A program made the translations under genes and the position numbers. A DNA stretch of 64,000 nucleotides from Aspidiotus rigidus (Eukaryota > Arthropoda > Insecta > Hemiptera > Diaspididae), in assembly GCA_035079385.1 (NCBI GenBank), contig JAVHKY010000008.1, positions 6,246,001 to 6,310,000 of the forward strand, given 5' to 3'. Each line of letters begins with the position of its first letter. Within the stretch, counting starts at the first letter, position 1. Below the pieces are notes generated by a model. It saw only the letters and a program-made list of their open reading frames with translations. It did not search any database and was not told where the DNA came from. Positions 1-10,829 of the stretch are shown here, in pieces.

Positions 1-804
1 CTCGAAAGGTCGTCTCGAACGACGAAAGCGGATACTAATTTTCCGCGTTCGTCAAAAAACGTACGAATCCGCGAAACGCTTTTTCTTTGTGTTCGACGCG
101 AGATAATAATTTGTACCGAAGGCGTTCGAATTCGCGCTCGGCGGTAAATAATTACGCGCGTCTTCTCACTCAGCCTTGATTAGGATGGCGCAGTTTCGAT
201 AATCTTCGAGAACGCTGATTGACGCGGTCGGGAAGGGCGGGTCGTTTTTTTTCTCTCTCTCTTTCTCCCTACAAAAGGAAAAAGACGGCGAATTAATGAT
301 TCCGTAAGTATAAAAATTTTGTTCGGATTAAGATGACTTCTGGAGACGAGAACTTCTTTTGACTCGAGAATACGCGCCGCCGTAATTAATCGTCAGTTTA
401 CGGTAAAATAACGAGCACGGTGTTCTCGTATGTTACGGAACACGGATTGTATATCCTCAATTTTTTTCAATTTATTCTAATATCCCACGCGCCGAGTCTA
501 TATTGTGCGAGACACTTTCTAGCGCGAATTGTTGACCCTTTTTTTTTTTTTTTCTCGTTGCCAGAGAATTTCTGTTGTATTTATAAACGTAGGTCTGAAA
601 ATACGCTAGGATCAACGGGCACGAACAATGAAGTACTGCTGGTATTTACTTTCGGACGGATATGAAGAACGAAATTTGTTTTAATGATTCCCAAATGTGG
701 CTTTTAGTAATTACCTCTGAGAAAAAGCAGAAGCAAAATTTTGTCGCAATGTACGTGCAGCAGAGACCGACTAAAATCCGCTGGACTACGGACTACGTAA
801 TGGT
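1..804. other. AT-rich non-coding stretch
   Basis: No gene, RNA or clear repeat unit is visible. There is a T-run near 539-553 and pyrimidine-rich patches. The short open frames here use A/T-rich codons and resemble nothing I recognise. Confidence 0.5.
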
Positions 805-862
805 TTGTACATAACTTCCGAGAATACCTCCGTAAAAAGCTTACACAGTAACGCAATCACAG

Positions 863-1009
863 GTGGAAATTGCGATATTCAATACTTTCTGATCTATCCT
901 TGGGAGGAAGAAAATCGGGAAAATGCAGAGACACAATCAACAGCGGAGAAATACCAATCCGTAACCCAATCATCATCTTCCTTGAAAACATCCCTGGCAA
1001 AGGAAGATG
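863..1009 (+). CDS. Candidate host exon (unidentified protein)
   Basis: A candidate internal exon. It is bounded by an AG at 861-862 and a strong 5' splice site at 1010 (GATG then GTAAGTG). The enclosed 147 nt are open in the frame that reads GNCDIQYFLIYPWEEE near the start and SLAKED near the end. The exon is symmetric: it starts after the first base of a codon and ends after the first base of a codon, so it could be skipped without shifting frame. The peptide is acidic and Ser/Gln-rich in its second half. I recognise no domain. Against it: the sequence upstream of the acceptor is poor in pyrimidines. It could be a chance open frame next to a chance donor. Confidence 0.27.
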
Positions 1010-1153
1010 GTAAGTGCGGACGTTCACAGGAATTATACAAATAAGGATAGAATCCCCCCTCCTTAAATTCGCGGCTTTTTCCTATGGGGTTTAGTGTGCA
1101 TTTGCAAGTATGGAACTTCTATCTGAATGCGAAATATGACGATCTACTCATAG

Positions 1154-1226
1154 GGCCTGGGAGCGTAGTGGTTATCGCACTTGTCATGAAAACGAGAGGT
1201 CGCGGGTTCGTTTCCCGCTCGGGTCA
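1154..1226 (+). tRNA. tRNA-like cloverleaf (tRNA pseudogene or tRNA-derived SINE head)
   Basis: The segment folds as a full cloverleaf by eye. The acceptor stem is 1154-1160 with 1219-1225 (7 pairs including G-T). The D stem is GCG 1163-1165 with CGC 1176-1178. The anticodon stem is 1180-1184 with 1192-1196. The T stem is GCGGG 1202-1206 with CCCGC 1214-1218 around TTCGTTT. An A-box-like TAGTGGTTATC and a B-box-like GGTTCGTTTCC are present, and a T6 run (1232-1237) could stop Pol III. Departures from a functional tRNA are GA instead of TA at positions 8-9 and A instead of T at position 33; the anticodon would read TGA. A decayed tRNA or a SINE head is more likely than an active tRNA gene. Confidence 0.5.
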
Positions 1227-1495
1227 TGAGATTTTTTCGTCATATTTCCTCTTCCACCCTTGTCTACATCGCCTGGAAACTGTGCTGTTCTTCATTGCAG
1301 CGTTTGCGAACATTGTCATGTCATCTTCTTTTCCTCTTGATCATTCTCTTCACCACGGGTGCTGTTATGCGCAGAAGAGATGGCTAAATTCAACGCGAAA
1401 ATTAGAAACAAAAGAGAAAAAATGTTCTAGCAGAGCCAAATAAATTAATATTTTCAATGCCTTATTATAATTGCTCGATCCAGCTTCCAATATAA

Positions 1496-2040
1496 TTTTC
1501 GATAGCGGATAATGGCACAGTAAAGATACCAACCACCTTGAACCTCTATGTGACGTCATCGAATTAGTAAGTTATTATTTTCTTCTTTCTCTTTCGGACT
1601 CGCAGATTTCTGGATTACGTCAAAGATTCTTAGTCGAGCAACGGACAGAAAGCAGAAAAGTTGTATAATTCAGTACGTTGCAAGCCTAGTTTAGGTCGAG
1701 TATAGCATAGTATTAGTATAACGTAACATAGGCATACGCTGGGCCTAGTTTTCGTCCTCTCGTTCGTGCCCATTCTTGGTCTGTAGTATAAGTCTAGTAT
1801 ACTGGATGTCAAGCTAACTAGCTTTTGGGGATTCACTCCACTCGCATTCTCCCAATAAATAGTTCAGATACCGGTAAAGACATTAAAGAGAGGAAATCAA
1901 ATCTGGTCCCGAACTTGTAAATTTTCTATAGCGCATAATGGAACAGTCAAGACATCATCCAGTTCAAACCTCCTTGTGACGTCATCATTATAGGTTGAAT
2001 TTGCTGGTGATGTCATCACCATCAGTGACGTCAACAGTTG
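1496..2040. repeat. Diverged repeat pair with TGACGTCA sites
   Basis: Two related blocks, 1496-1560 and about 1922-1988, share ATAGCG, ATAATGG, ACAGT and a terminal TGTGACGTCATC, offset about 426 bp. A third TGACGTCA lies at about 2023. The same palindrome is enriched in repeats at 20-22 kb and 30-34 kb, so this is probably a decayed mobile-element end. Confidence 0.5.
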
Positions 2041-2233
2041 TCATCAAGCTTGTGATGTTATTAGTTTGTCACATTATCAACATTCCGCCTTATTTAAGCT
2101 TAGTACGCCCCGGTTATAACCGCGATAGAGACATAGTTTTATTCTAGTTTTTACTTCTTTTTAATTTTGATGTTGGCCATCATTCATTTTTCTTCATCTC
2201 TTTTCATTTGCTGGTTTTGTTATCAGTATTCAC

Positions 2234-2264
2234 CTGAAGAAGAACTCGATGAGTTCGAAACGTC
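2234..2264 (+). ncRNA. Hammerhead-like motif (degenerate)
   Basis: Core CTGAAGA (2234-2240, fits CUGANGA), one extra A, a perfect 6-bp stem II GAACTC/GAGTTC (2242-2247 with 2251-2256), GAAA (2257-2260), then CGT-C giving a GUC cleavage triplet. Stem I is weak: the flanks pair poorly. It has the same architecture as the motif after the Penelope element at 28.0 kb, so I read it as the decayed 3' end of a related element, unlikely to be active. Confidence 0.4.
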
Positions 2265-2364
2265 GAGTTTCACCCTGAAAACTGTGGGGGAAAGCATTAT
2301 GTGTATTTCTTTCACACTAGTATGTATAATGTATATGCTAAAACATGCTTAGTACAAGGCTAAT

Positions 2365-3870
2365 GTACTAACCTCAATATCACTTTTGAACTCACTTCAA
2401 ACTTCAACTTCACTATCAACCTCAACCTCAATTTAAACATCAATCTCACTCCCACTCTTAATCTCATATTGAACCTCAAACTCACTTTCAAATCTTACAT
2501 TGAACCTCAACTCACTCTCTTAACTCCACTTTTAACCCCACTTCCAACTTCAACCCCACATCCATCCTCAACCTCACTTTCATCTTCATTTTCAACTTCA
2601 ACCTCACTTTCAACCTCAACCTCACTTTGAAACTTAATTCCAACCTCACTCTAAACATCAATCTCACTCCTACTCTTATTCTCACACTGAACCTCAACCT
2701 CACTTTCAACTCTTACATTGAACCTCAACTCACTCTCACAACCCCACTTTTAACCTCACTTTCAATCTCAACCTCACCTTCAACCTTACTTCCAAACTCA
2801 ACCTCACTTTCAACCTCAACCTTATTTTGAAAATCAATCTCACTCCCACTCTTAATCTCACATTGAACCTCAAACTCACTTTCAAATCTTACATTGAACC
2901 TCAGCTCACTCTCTTAACTCCACTTTTAACCTCACTTCCAACTTCAACCCCACTTCCAACCTCAACCTCACTTTCAACCTCAACCTCACTCTCAATCTCA
3001 ACCCCACTTTTAACCTGAATTCCAACCTCACTCTGATCATCAATCTCACTCCCACTCTTAATCTTACATTGAACCTCAAACTCACTTTCAAATCTTACAT
3101 TAAACCTCAACTCACTCTCTTAACTCCACGTTTAACCTCACTTCCAACTACAACCCTACTTCCAACCTCAACCTCCCTTTCAATCTCAACCTCACTTTCA
3201 ACTTCATTTCCAATTTCAACCTCACTTTCAACCTCATTTCCAACTTCAACCTCACTTTCAACCTCAACCTCACTCTCAATCTCAACCCCACTTTTAACCT
3301 GAATTCCAACCTCACTCTGATCATCAATCTCACTCCTACTCTTATTCTCACATTGAACCTCAAACTCACTTTCAAATCTTACATTGAACCTCAACTCACT
3401 CTCTCAACCCCACCTTCAACCTCACTTCCAAATTCAACCTCACTTTCAACCTCATCCTCACTTTGAATATCAATCTCACTCCCACTCTTAATCTGACATA
3501 GAACTTCAACCTCAACCTCACTCTCAATCTCAACCCCACTTTTAACCTGAATTCCAACCTCACTCTGAACATCAATCTCACTCCTACTCTTATTTTCACA
3601 CTGAACCTCAACCTCAACCCCCCTTTCAACCTCACTTTCACCTCAACCTCGCTTTGAAAATCTCGCTCGTACTCTTAATCTCACATTGAATCTGAACCTC
3701 ACTTTCAACTTCACTTTCGACCTCAATCTCAAACTCACTTTTAACCTCTCTGCCATCCTCAATCTCACTTTCAACATTCCGTCTAACCCCAACCTCACTT
3801 CCAACCTCAACTTATTTCAACCTCAACCTCACTTTCAACCTCGACGTCAACCTCACTTTCAACATGTTGC
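2365..3870. repeat. Hexamer-based satellite (AACCTC/ACTTTC), 1.5 kb
   Basis: About 1.5 kb of degenerate 6-bp units (ACCTCA, CTTTCA, ACTTCA). A landmark block beginning ATCAATCTCACTCC recurs at about 2440, 2657, 2835, 3040, 3320, 3470 and 3570, showing irregular higher-order duplication. The lack of stop-forming words creates long repetitive open frames on both strands; these are not genes. Confidence 0.85.
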
Positions 3871-4029
3871 AGGCCAGTTTAGGCCCCAGTGTAGATCTAA
3901 AATAGTCTAGAATACTTCTTGGACTAGTTTAAGACTAGTGTAGCTAGTAATGTATGCTAGGCCTGAGGAGTTCGAACTCTAACTCGCAGGGATCAGGTCA
4001 AGGGTAAGAGCATCAACAGGGGCGGGGAG

Positions 4030-4440
4030 TGAATGCCTTTATCACCTCGTTTCTACACTTCCTTATTTGAGATGTTGATCTGTATTACTTTCTCACAGTT
4101 CTGTCTTCACTTTTATTTTCCGTAGGACTCCCTCAACCACGTTCTCTAGATTAACCGTTAGCGGTTGCGATCTGTCTCAGTTTCTTTCATCTTCTCTTCA
4201 TTGTTCTTTGGGGAAGAAGATTGCTCGGTAGCATTAGTTTTGAAACACGGCCAACTTGCGCCTGGGGTAGTGATAGGAGTCATTTGAGATGATGGCGCCG
4301 GTGTGTGTTAGCTTCCTGTCTGTCCTGTTGCTCTCCAGTGTGAGTGTTTGGATCAAATAGTTGATGATTGTCTGATCGCCCTTTTCCACTGTGAATTCGA
4401 TGCTCTCATTCATCGCATTCATTTCCAGGAGGAATTAACC
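4030..4440 (-). pseudogene. Penelope-like element fragment (RT C-terminal part)
   Basis: A broken piece of the same PLE family as the element at 25.6-28.1 kb. Reading on the minus strand from 4422, MNAMNESIEFTVEKG and NDSYHYPRRKLAVFQN match the region after the RT active site in that element (MNAMNESIKFTVEKG, NDSYHHPRHKLAAIQN). The similarity continues past GTGGTTGAGGGAGTC to about 4030 with stops and frameshifts. No catalytic motif remains. Confidence 0.8.
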
Positions 4441-4464
4441 GGATCATACAATCATAATATCAAT

Positions 4465-4690
4465 CACATAGTAAAACATCGCAGCAGCCACCGGCTCCTG
4501 TAAAAGAGTGGTTGAGGGAGTCCTTGAGAAAATGGAGGGAACCCATTATAGCACGGATAAGAACCTTAAATAAATTATACCAACAAGGTGATAAAGGCGT
4601 TCAGTGGTTATAATGCGAATGTGGCCATCCATAACAATCCAACCAAGGTGTAGAAAATGAGGAACGACCAGGTAGGAGGAAAGGATACGG
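4465..4690 (+). pseudogene. Penelope-like element fragment, opposite orientation
   Basis: A plus-strand piece of the same PLE family. Text at 4465-4690 follows 27150-27380 of the better copy: the ATAGTAAA..CATCGCAG block, GTGGTTGAGGGAGTC and GTGATAAAGGCGTTCA. It lies head-to-head with the minus-strand fragment at 4030-4440, and both cover the RT/endonuclease junction, so they are two pieces rather than one inverted element. Non-functional. Confidence 0.7.
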
Positions 4691-4699
4691 AAAACTTGA

Positions 4700-6730
4700 A
4701 CAAAGTGTCGGGAACAGTGCAATCTCACAATGATGACGTCACGGCATACAGATCGAGTTTTTTTGTAAGAAGTCAGAGATCCCAATTTTTCATACCTCCT
4801 GCTTCCTGATGAACGTTCCCACAAAGATCAAGCTCCAAGTTTTTCACATCATATTTTTAAAAAATGGTGCATAACGTTATAGGAATCAACAAAAAACGAT
4901 AAAAAACGTTTCTATTTCATCTTTATCACCCTAGGATCGCATTGTAACGCTAACCTGTTCGGGATAAGTCAGTATTTTCTTCAAAATTATAGATTTAATC
5001 TGTCTGAAGCGTCTCCTCTTCTAGTGTATTGTACAAGAAATTCACTTAGGAGCGTAATATTTTATAAAGTACAGTCGTACACGTAACTTTTCTGTGACCA
5101 ACGATGTCTGCGGTTTAAAATAAAAGTTTGAAAGATTCTTTGCACAACAAATCTATCTCTCAGAAGCGTTATTCTTTTCATGCATTATAAAACTCTGTAC
5201 ATACACTCTCCTGGTCTCGAAAAGCGAACGCACTCGATTATAGAATGTAAGAATAAAAATTTATTGTACAGTACGAAGGAGGAAGAATAAAAATGATGAT
5301 ATTAATGCAATATAAGGGTATGCAAATTTTTTTCTTTTTTTTTCCTAAACCAAACTCTCTCCCTGCAGTAATATTCTTCCGAACTCGAAAAAAGTTCTCA
5401 TTTTCGTCGTCCGCTCGTTTTCCTCTTTATTTACTTCCCGTTTTCCTCATAGTTAACCAAAATTTATTCGTCCAACTATGTACGCTTCGTTGCAATCGAA
5501 ATGAAGAAAGAACGGAGTACGAGTAATTAATTTTTCTTAATTTTGTCTTCTCTTTTCACGCTATCCAACTTTCTTCTACACACATTTTTATCGTTCTGGG
5601 TGGACCATTTTTATCACATAATAGCCAAAAGTCTCCATTATATTTATAATTATTACTCACCATTTTATTATTGTTATTATTATTATTATTATGCTCGTAA
5701 CTTTTTTTCACCTTACTTGAAAAAATAATAGAGAATAAATGAGAAGAATAATAATGTATAATTTTTTTTTTCCAGGTTTCTAATTTGCATACGCCTACAA
5801 CATTACTAAGGCTAATTTTGTGGAACACACGCCTATCAAGATACCGTTGACAGGAACGAAGAAAAATAAGATTGTAATGGACGACTCAATCTTTTACCCG
5901 CGTAGACCTTAATTCCACGAGTAAGGTGTTCATTATAAATTGAAATATCCTCTCGCTTCACCCTCCACCGAAGTATAATTCGTGCTTTCTGTATTCTCAA
6001 CCATAGAAAATCCGTATAGCCTAATTTACCCGGCCTTATACTAAGCAATCATCAACAAAAGAAGAAAAATTTTCTGGTTCCTGATTATTGTATATAAGGA
6101 AGACGTAAGAGAACGCAAAGGAAACCGAGAAATGATACGAGTTTTTGGATGAGAGAAAGATGATAAGGGGAAAGGAGAAGTGGTTGAAAACTAAAACATA
6201 ATAATTATTTTGGTTTCGATGAAATGATTAACAAGAAAAAGAGTTCGGAAACAGACTAGGTTCTTTTACTTAATTCAAGAATGAAACAGAGGGAAGTTGA
6301 GAAGCACGGAGAGACGAGGGATGTTTTTCAACTTTATTTTTGTATACAGCGCTGTTCGTATTCTGGATGAGGTCGGTGGGAGAATTTAGTAGGGCAAAAG
6401 AATAAGGATGGATAGTATAGTTGGATGAACAATAAGATAAGCAGGGTTAGGACTATGTTCTTCTCTATACCAAAAACCGACAGATTTATTGAAGAAGTTG
6501 ATTTTTATCAATACTGATTCGAAGATTTGAAGTTTTACTATGACTCCATGCATAACAAGAGAAGGAGTTCAAATTTTGTTCACAAGTTGGAGAACCAAAT
6601 GAACGACGGACAAGATCTCCATCATTGATACTGAAAGAGGCGAATCAAAGAAGATTATGCTTCATGTCCTACAATGGATAATATTAATTTATATCTCGTC
6701 CCAGACCAAGGCCATACTGTGTGGGTTAGG
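4700..6730. other. Non-coding, AT-rich; one trinucleotide tract
   Basis: No supported gene. It contains a TGACGTCA near 4735, T-runs near 5330 and 5761, and an interrupted TTA microsatellite at about 5662-5693. A pyrimidine tract followed by CAG at about 5761-5775 looks like a splice acceptor, but no matching donor with an open frame follows. Confidence 0.5.
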
Positions 6731-6740
6731 CTAACTTACT

Positions 6741-7716
6741 GGCTGAATCCAGATTGCGGCCCAAAGTGCAAAAAACGTCCACTTTGCGGCCCGAAGATGA
6801 CCATATTGCGGCCAACTGAGAAACGAAACACGACCAGATTGCGGCCAACTGAAAAAACAAAAGCAACCAGATTGCGGCCAACTGAAAAAACAAAAGGAAC
6901 CACATTGCGGCCACAAATCAAAACAGGTAGTTCATGAACATATTTTCTTAACTAAAAACTTGCGTGACACCTTCTTAACAAATTCATATCTATCAATACG
7001 TCCCTCTTCAAATGTGTCCATTGCCTCGCGAATATATTGCTGCTTCAGCGCGCTCTTCTTAGACATTTTCTTGATGTGGACAGACAACATTTTTGAATAC
7101 GTTCTCTCTTGAATCTCCAATAGGGCGTCGATGAATAAATAAATATTGGGATGAGCGTGATAGAACTGTCCATTCAGTTTACTGTTGAACGACTCGCACG
7201 CGTTAGTTGTTCTTGCTATGCTGGAAGAGTAGCTTGCCCATAGGTAAGGGGGGAAGGGGGCACCGGGTCGCACGTAGTTCTCGTATACATACTTGGAGAA
7301 TTCCTTCACCGCAGGATGGTTGGGTTCCTTCGTTTGGAGTTCTTGCTCGAAAAAGCTTTCCATGTCAGTTGGATCCAGGAATGGCAGCCCGAAAAATACA
7401 CATAGGTAAGACCCCTCCGCTGTTTTGCTCCTATACATCTTAGTAAGACCGAGTGACTGGATACGCCGGAACCATGATTGGCCTAAATGGAACCGACATC
7501 CTTGTATTAAAGTCGATCGCCACACGCTTTCAACAGCGTCGTTATTTTCGGCCGCAAAAAGGATGTCTGAACTCTGACACATGGGCCGCAAAAAGGATGG
7601 CTGAACTCGACACATGGGCCGCAAAAAGGATGTCTCGACTCGACACACGGGCCGCAAAAAGGTCATCTTTGGGCCGCAAAGTGCATATCACAACGGGCCG
7701 CAATCTGCCAACACCG
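6741..7716 (-). mobile_element. Short MULE-type DNA transposon derivative
   Basis: About 976 bp. The ends are inverted copies: 6750-6802 and 7661-7707 share ATTGCGGCC, CACTTTGCGGCC and GATGACC, read inverted on the right. Inside each end a GCGGCC-bearing unit is iterated (left: near 6756, 6783, 6806, 6838, 6872, 6904; right: near 7545, 7587, 7618, 7649, 7670, 7694). An 8-bp direct repeat AACTTACT lies at 6733-6740 and 7717-7724 and could be the target-site duplication; MULEs typically make 8-10 bp. The outermost ~9 bp of the two ends match poorly, so the exact termini are uncertain. The interior carries only the 3' part of a transposase gene. Confidence 0.6.
6932..7540 (-). pseudogene. MULE-like transposase, C-terminal remnant
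   Basis: The minus-strand frame 7666-6932 (244 aa) has two parts. The first ~42 residues are translated terminal repeat (recurring FLRPMC) and are not protein-like. From about residue 43 the text resembles the C-terminal half of MULE-type transposases: CRFHLGQSWFRRIQSLGL (the C..H-type segment after the DDE region), GLPFLDPTDMESFFEQEL, then RTTNACESFNSKLNGQF and a helical tail rich in Lys/Arg. Full MULE transposases run to about 500 residues or more and begin with a zinc-binding DNA-recognition domain; that domain and the first catalytic acidic residues are missing. The reading frame is unbroken, but the element could only move with a transposase supplied elsewhere. Confidence 0.65.
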
Positions 7717-8059
7717 AACTTACTAAAGGGCTTCACCGGTATTTCCCGATCTAGTTTATCGCGTGTATGTTGGGTTAACTAGGTGATGAGTAACACACAA
7801 GCTACCCTCCTTTGTACTCTACTAAACTCTTAATGGGTAACAGAAGGGCTCACTCGCTCGCTCACTCATTCAAACCTAGTCTTAGCCTAGTACCATATAG
7901 AAAATACTCAAAGAGTAATCGGAAAGACTGATTACAATGACCGCAGATAAACAGAAGAAGATGCGAGACCTTTCGTTCAACAAACCATCATCGGGCAAAG
8001 TTAGAGCGCCACTAACCCAGATGCGACTAGTAAAACAGAATACCAACGAGATCAAGATT

Positions 8060-9030
8060 GAACAAGCGATCCTTCGCGAGATGACTCAAGCTCGTACACC
8101 AATTCAACTGAACCTTCGTCGGGAAAATACCTATTGAGTACGGTAACATCGTCACTGTTCAGATGACGCACTATTTCAATATTCTTCAGCGCAATGCGCT
8201 TAAAGTAAGACCTCTCTTTGTGGAGAAGGGTAGCTGACCCATCCTTGAAACCATGATCACTGGAGACAAGGTGGTCCGCAAAGGCCGAATCACCTCAGGC
8301 GTTAAGGTGTTCCTCTACTCGAATTCCGAGCTGGCGACCTGTCTCACCTATGTATACGCCGTTACAGTCCTTGCACTCCAATCTGTACACTCCACTCCTC
8401 TCCCCCGCGGTATGGGGTCCTTTAGCCTAACAAACAAACCCATCACCGTAGTGAGGTTATAGAAGGCAGGCCTAAAGCCAAAGGGGCGGGGGACACGAGT
8501 CAGCGTAGATGAAAATTCACCCAAATACGGGAGCTTGAACCAACGTAGTTTTTTGTCATCATTATCACAACTCAGATCGCGGAGGAGGGAGGAAGTAGAA
8601 TAAAGGCTCTTCCTCGTAAGCTTTTTACGGACCATACAATCAATGTCCAAGTTGACCTCATTCACAGCGACCAAGGGCTTAATGGTCGCGAGCTCCTTTT
8701 GGAAAGCTAGCTGACTCAGCGGAATGCTGATCAGTCGATGAATATAACGAGGCAGCGATCTTATGAGACAATGGATACGAGGACGATCCGTGGACAACTG
8801 TATCGGTCCAAGTATCCTTTTTGAATATAGGCCATCTCTTTCAGAGATAGTGAGATTTAGAAAGTTTATGGAAGAACCTCCAATTTCTGTAGTGAATTTT
8901 ATGGAGAGATACACTCTCTTCAGATGTTTAAGAAACGCACCAACGAGTTCTTGAAAACCGGTCCACGCACATAGTATATCTTCCACACACATATCTGATA
9001 TTATTTCAAGAGTTTCAACTGAACGGCATG
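8060..9030 (-). pseudogene. Penelope-like element: RT tail and GIY-YIG endonuclease
   Basis: Decayed PLE on the minus strand. The frame 9079-8348 contains a degenerate RT active-site block (MCVEDILCAW where YVDDIL is expected), then SIKFTTEIGGSSINFLNLTI and RSLPRYIHRLISIPLS, typical of PLE sequence downstream of the catalytic motif. A frameshift near 8400 leads into a GIY-YIG nuclease start: GVYRLECKDCNGVYIGETGR. After another break the nuclease C-terminal part continues (DHGFKDGSA, then NIEIVRHLNSDDVTVLNRYF) to about 8060. It is a different, more diverged family than the 25.6-kb PLE. The 5' two thirds of the element are absent. No function is expected. Confidence 0.8.
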
Positions 9031-9849
9031 TAAGAACTGTTAACCCGCAAACAAACCTGATGGGGCCACACGTGTGCACCTATTCTGATGAGACTAGGAC
9101 GCGATAGTATAGCGCGCCGGTGGTTACCTTGTCCGAATACTCCTAATCTCTTCAAGAACATCTGAATCCTAGTTTCGCTCATTTTCTGTCACGAAAGGCT
9201 CTGGCCGGGTAAGGGGGGGAAAATGGCCTTGGTCGGAAAATGTTTCAAATGTCCGTCAAAATGTTGTCCCCAATGAGAAAACTCGAAATCCAAAAAATTG
9301 GACCCATCCGCTCACCCACATGGACTGCAGAGTGATTTTTAGGCCTAAAATCCAAATGGCTATATATCAGCCAATAATGATCGCACAGCAATGAAACTTG
9401 AGGACATTTTAATATATGTGAACGTTCATCCAAAAAAAACCATTCATATTTTCCCAAGTTTCTAGCTATAACAAAACTTCAAACTCGAATTAAGAAAAAA
9501 AATGGGGGGTGGGGGGGAAGCACCTGGGGAAAAACATTCATTTGAAACGCCATATCCTCTACTACAACAGACATGAGTACCATAGTCCTCGGTGAGGTGC
9601 AACATTTCCAAAAAAATCAATATTTAATGAATTTCTGTGATTTTTCCATGAATAGCGGGGTGAACTATGACTGCTACCGCAATAGACCGCGAGAAATCAA
9701 TGGTCAATGTTCGAGGTGAAAAATACGCACTCCTCCATGAGATGAAATGGGAATGTTGATAGACCAAAAATATATTTTTAGTATTTCGTTTATTGATTTG
9801 GTCAATTCTTATGTAAACACGTCCACCGATTAGGTAGAGTACGTTAGAT

Positions 9850-10480
9850 TGAGAAAAATAGTTGAAAAATTCTCCAGTCGCTGGAACAGTCTGAAAATAG
9901 AAGAGAAGTGAGAAAATCCACTTTTTCACCCTGGAGGACCGTGAGTTTTGGTATTTCATTCATCGAATAGGTTAGTTCTCACGTAAACATGTTCGCCGAG
10001 TTTGAAAAAAATAGACAAAAAATTCTCCAGTCGCTGGAACGTTCTGGAAATAACAAAAATTAGAGAAAATCCACATTTTCACCCTGGAGGACCGTGGGGT
10101 CATTCCACAATTCATTCAATTCTTATGTGAACATGTACGACAAGTTTGAAAAAAATAGTCAAAAAATTCTCCAGGTTTCTGGGATGCCCTGGAAATAGTA
10201 AAAACTCCAGGTGATCCACTTTTCCAACATGGAAAACCGTGATTTTTCATATTCTGTTATCAACAAGGTCAATTCTTATGTGAATACATCCGCCGAGTTA
10301 GTCAATAAATTCTCCAGTTGCCGGAACGGTCTAGAAATACCAAGTTCAGAAAATCCACAGCCCTGATTTTTGGTATGTTCTTCATCAATTAGGTCAATTC
10401 TTATGTTAATAAGTCTTCCAAGTTGGAAAAAAATAGTCAATAAATTCTTCAGTCGCTAGGACGCTCTGGAAATAGTGAAA
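9850..10480. repeat. ~145-bp direct repeats in the left palindrome arm
   Basis: The landmark TCTCCAGTCGCTGGAAC or a variant occurs at about 9871, 10024, 10168, 10311 and 10446 (spacings 153, 144, 143, 135). Each unit also holds AATTCTTATGT, GCCGAGTTTGAAAAAAATAG and CACCCTGGAGGACCGTG. The landmark contains a small dyad TCCAG/CTGGA. Confidence 0.8.
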
Positions 10481-10829
10481 AATCGATACACACCCTCCCC
10501 TAAGATTCATTTCCTTTACTTTGAAGTGTTGAATGTTTATTTTTGATCCCCTGAAGTTGTAGAGGTACAATCTGTGTTACTGCGAGCCGTGCACTTCCAT
10601 GAAGTGCAGGAATCTCATCTCGAGTTGAGGTGAAATGCTTCAAATATTGGAATTCATGAGCATGACAATACAAAGGAGATGATTGTCTTCTTGTGTCTCG
10701 GAAAAGGATCCTTCCACATCATGCGAGTGCACGGCCACCAGTAACACAATTTGTACCGCTGCGACTCGAGGGGGGAAAAGTAACACATGAATCATTGTGG
10801 CGGGTGTATATCTTTGATTTTTTAATATG

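Noticed and set aside
2512..3641. Many 60-95-codon open frames on both strands
   Set aside because: They are translations of the hexamer array (Leu/Thr/Ser or Val/Arg/Glu strings) and arise from the absence of stop words in the repeat.
6674..6937. Repetitive 87-codon frame reading RPTEK units
   Set aside because: It is the transposon's GCGGCC-bearing terminal repeat translated; three other frames are equally open.
9120..9193. Target-site duplication of the giant palindrome
   Set aside because: Flanks before 9194 (CTGTCACG) and after 12358 (GATGCTTC) do not match at any length I tried.
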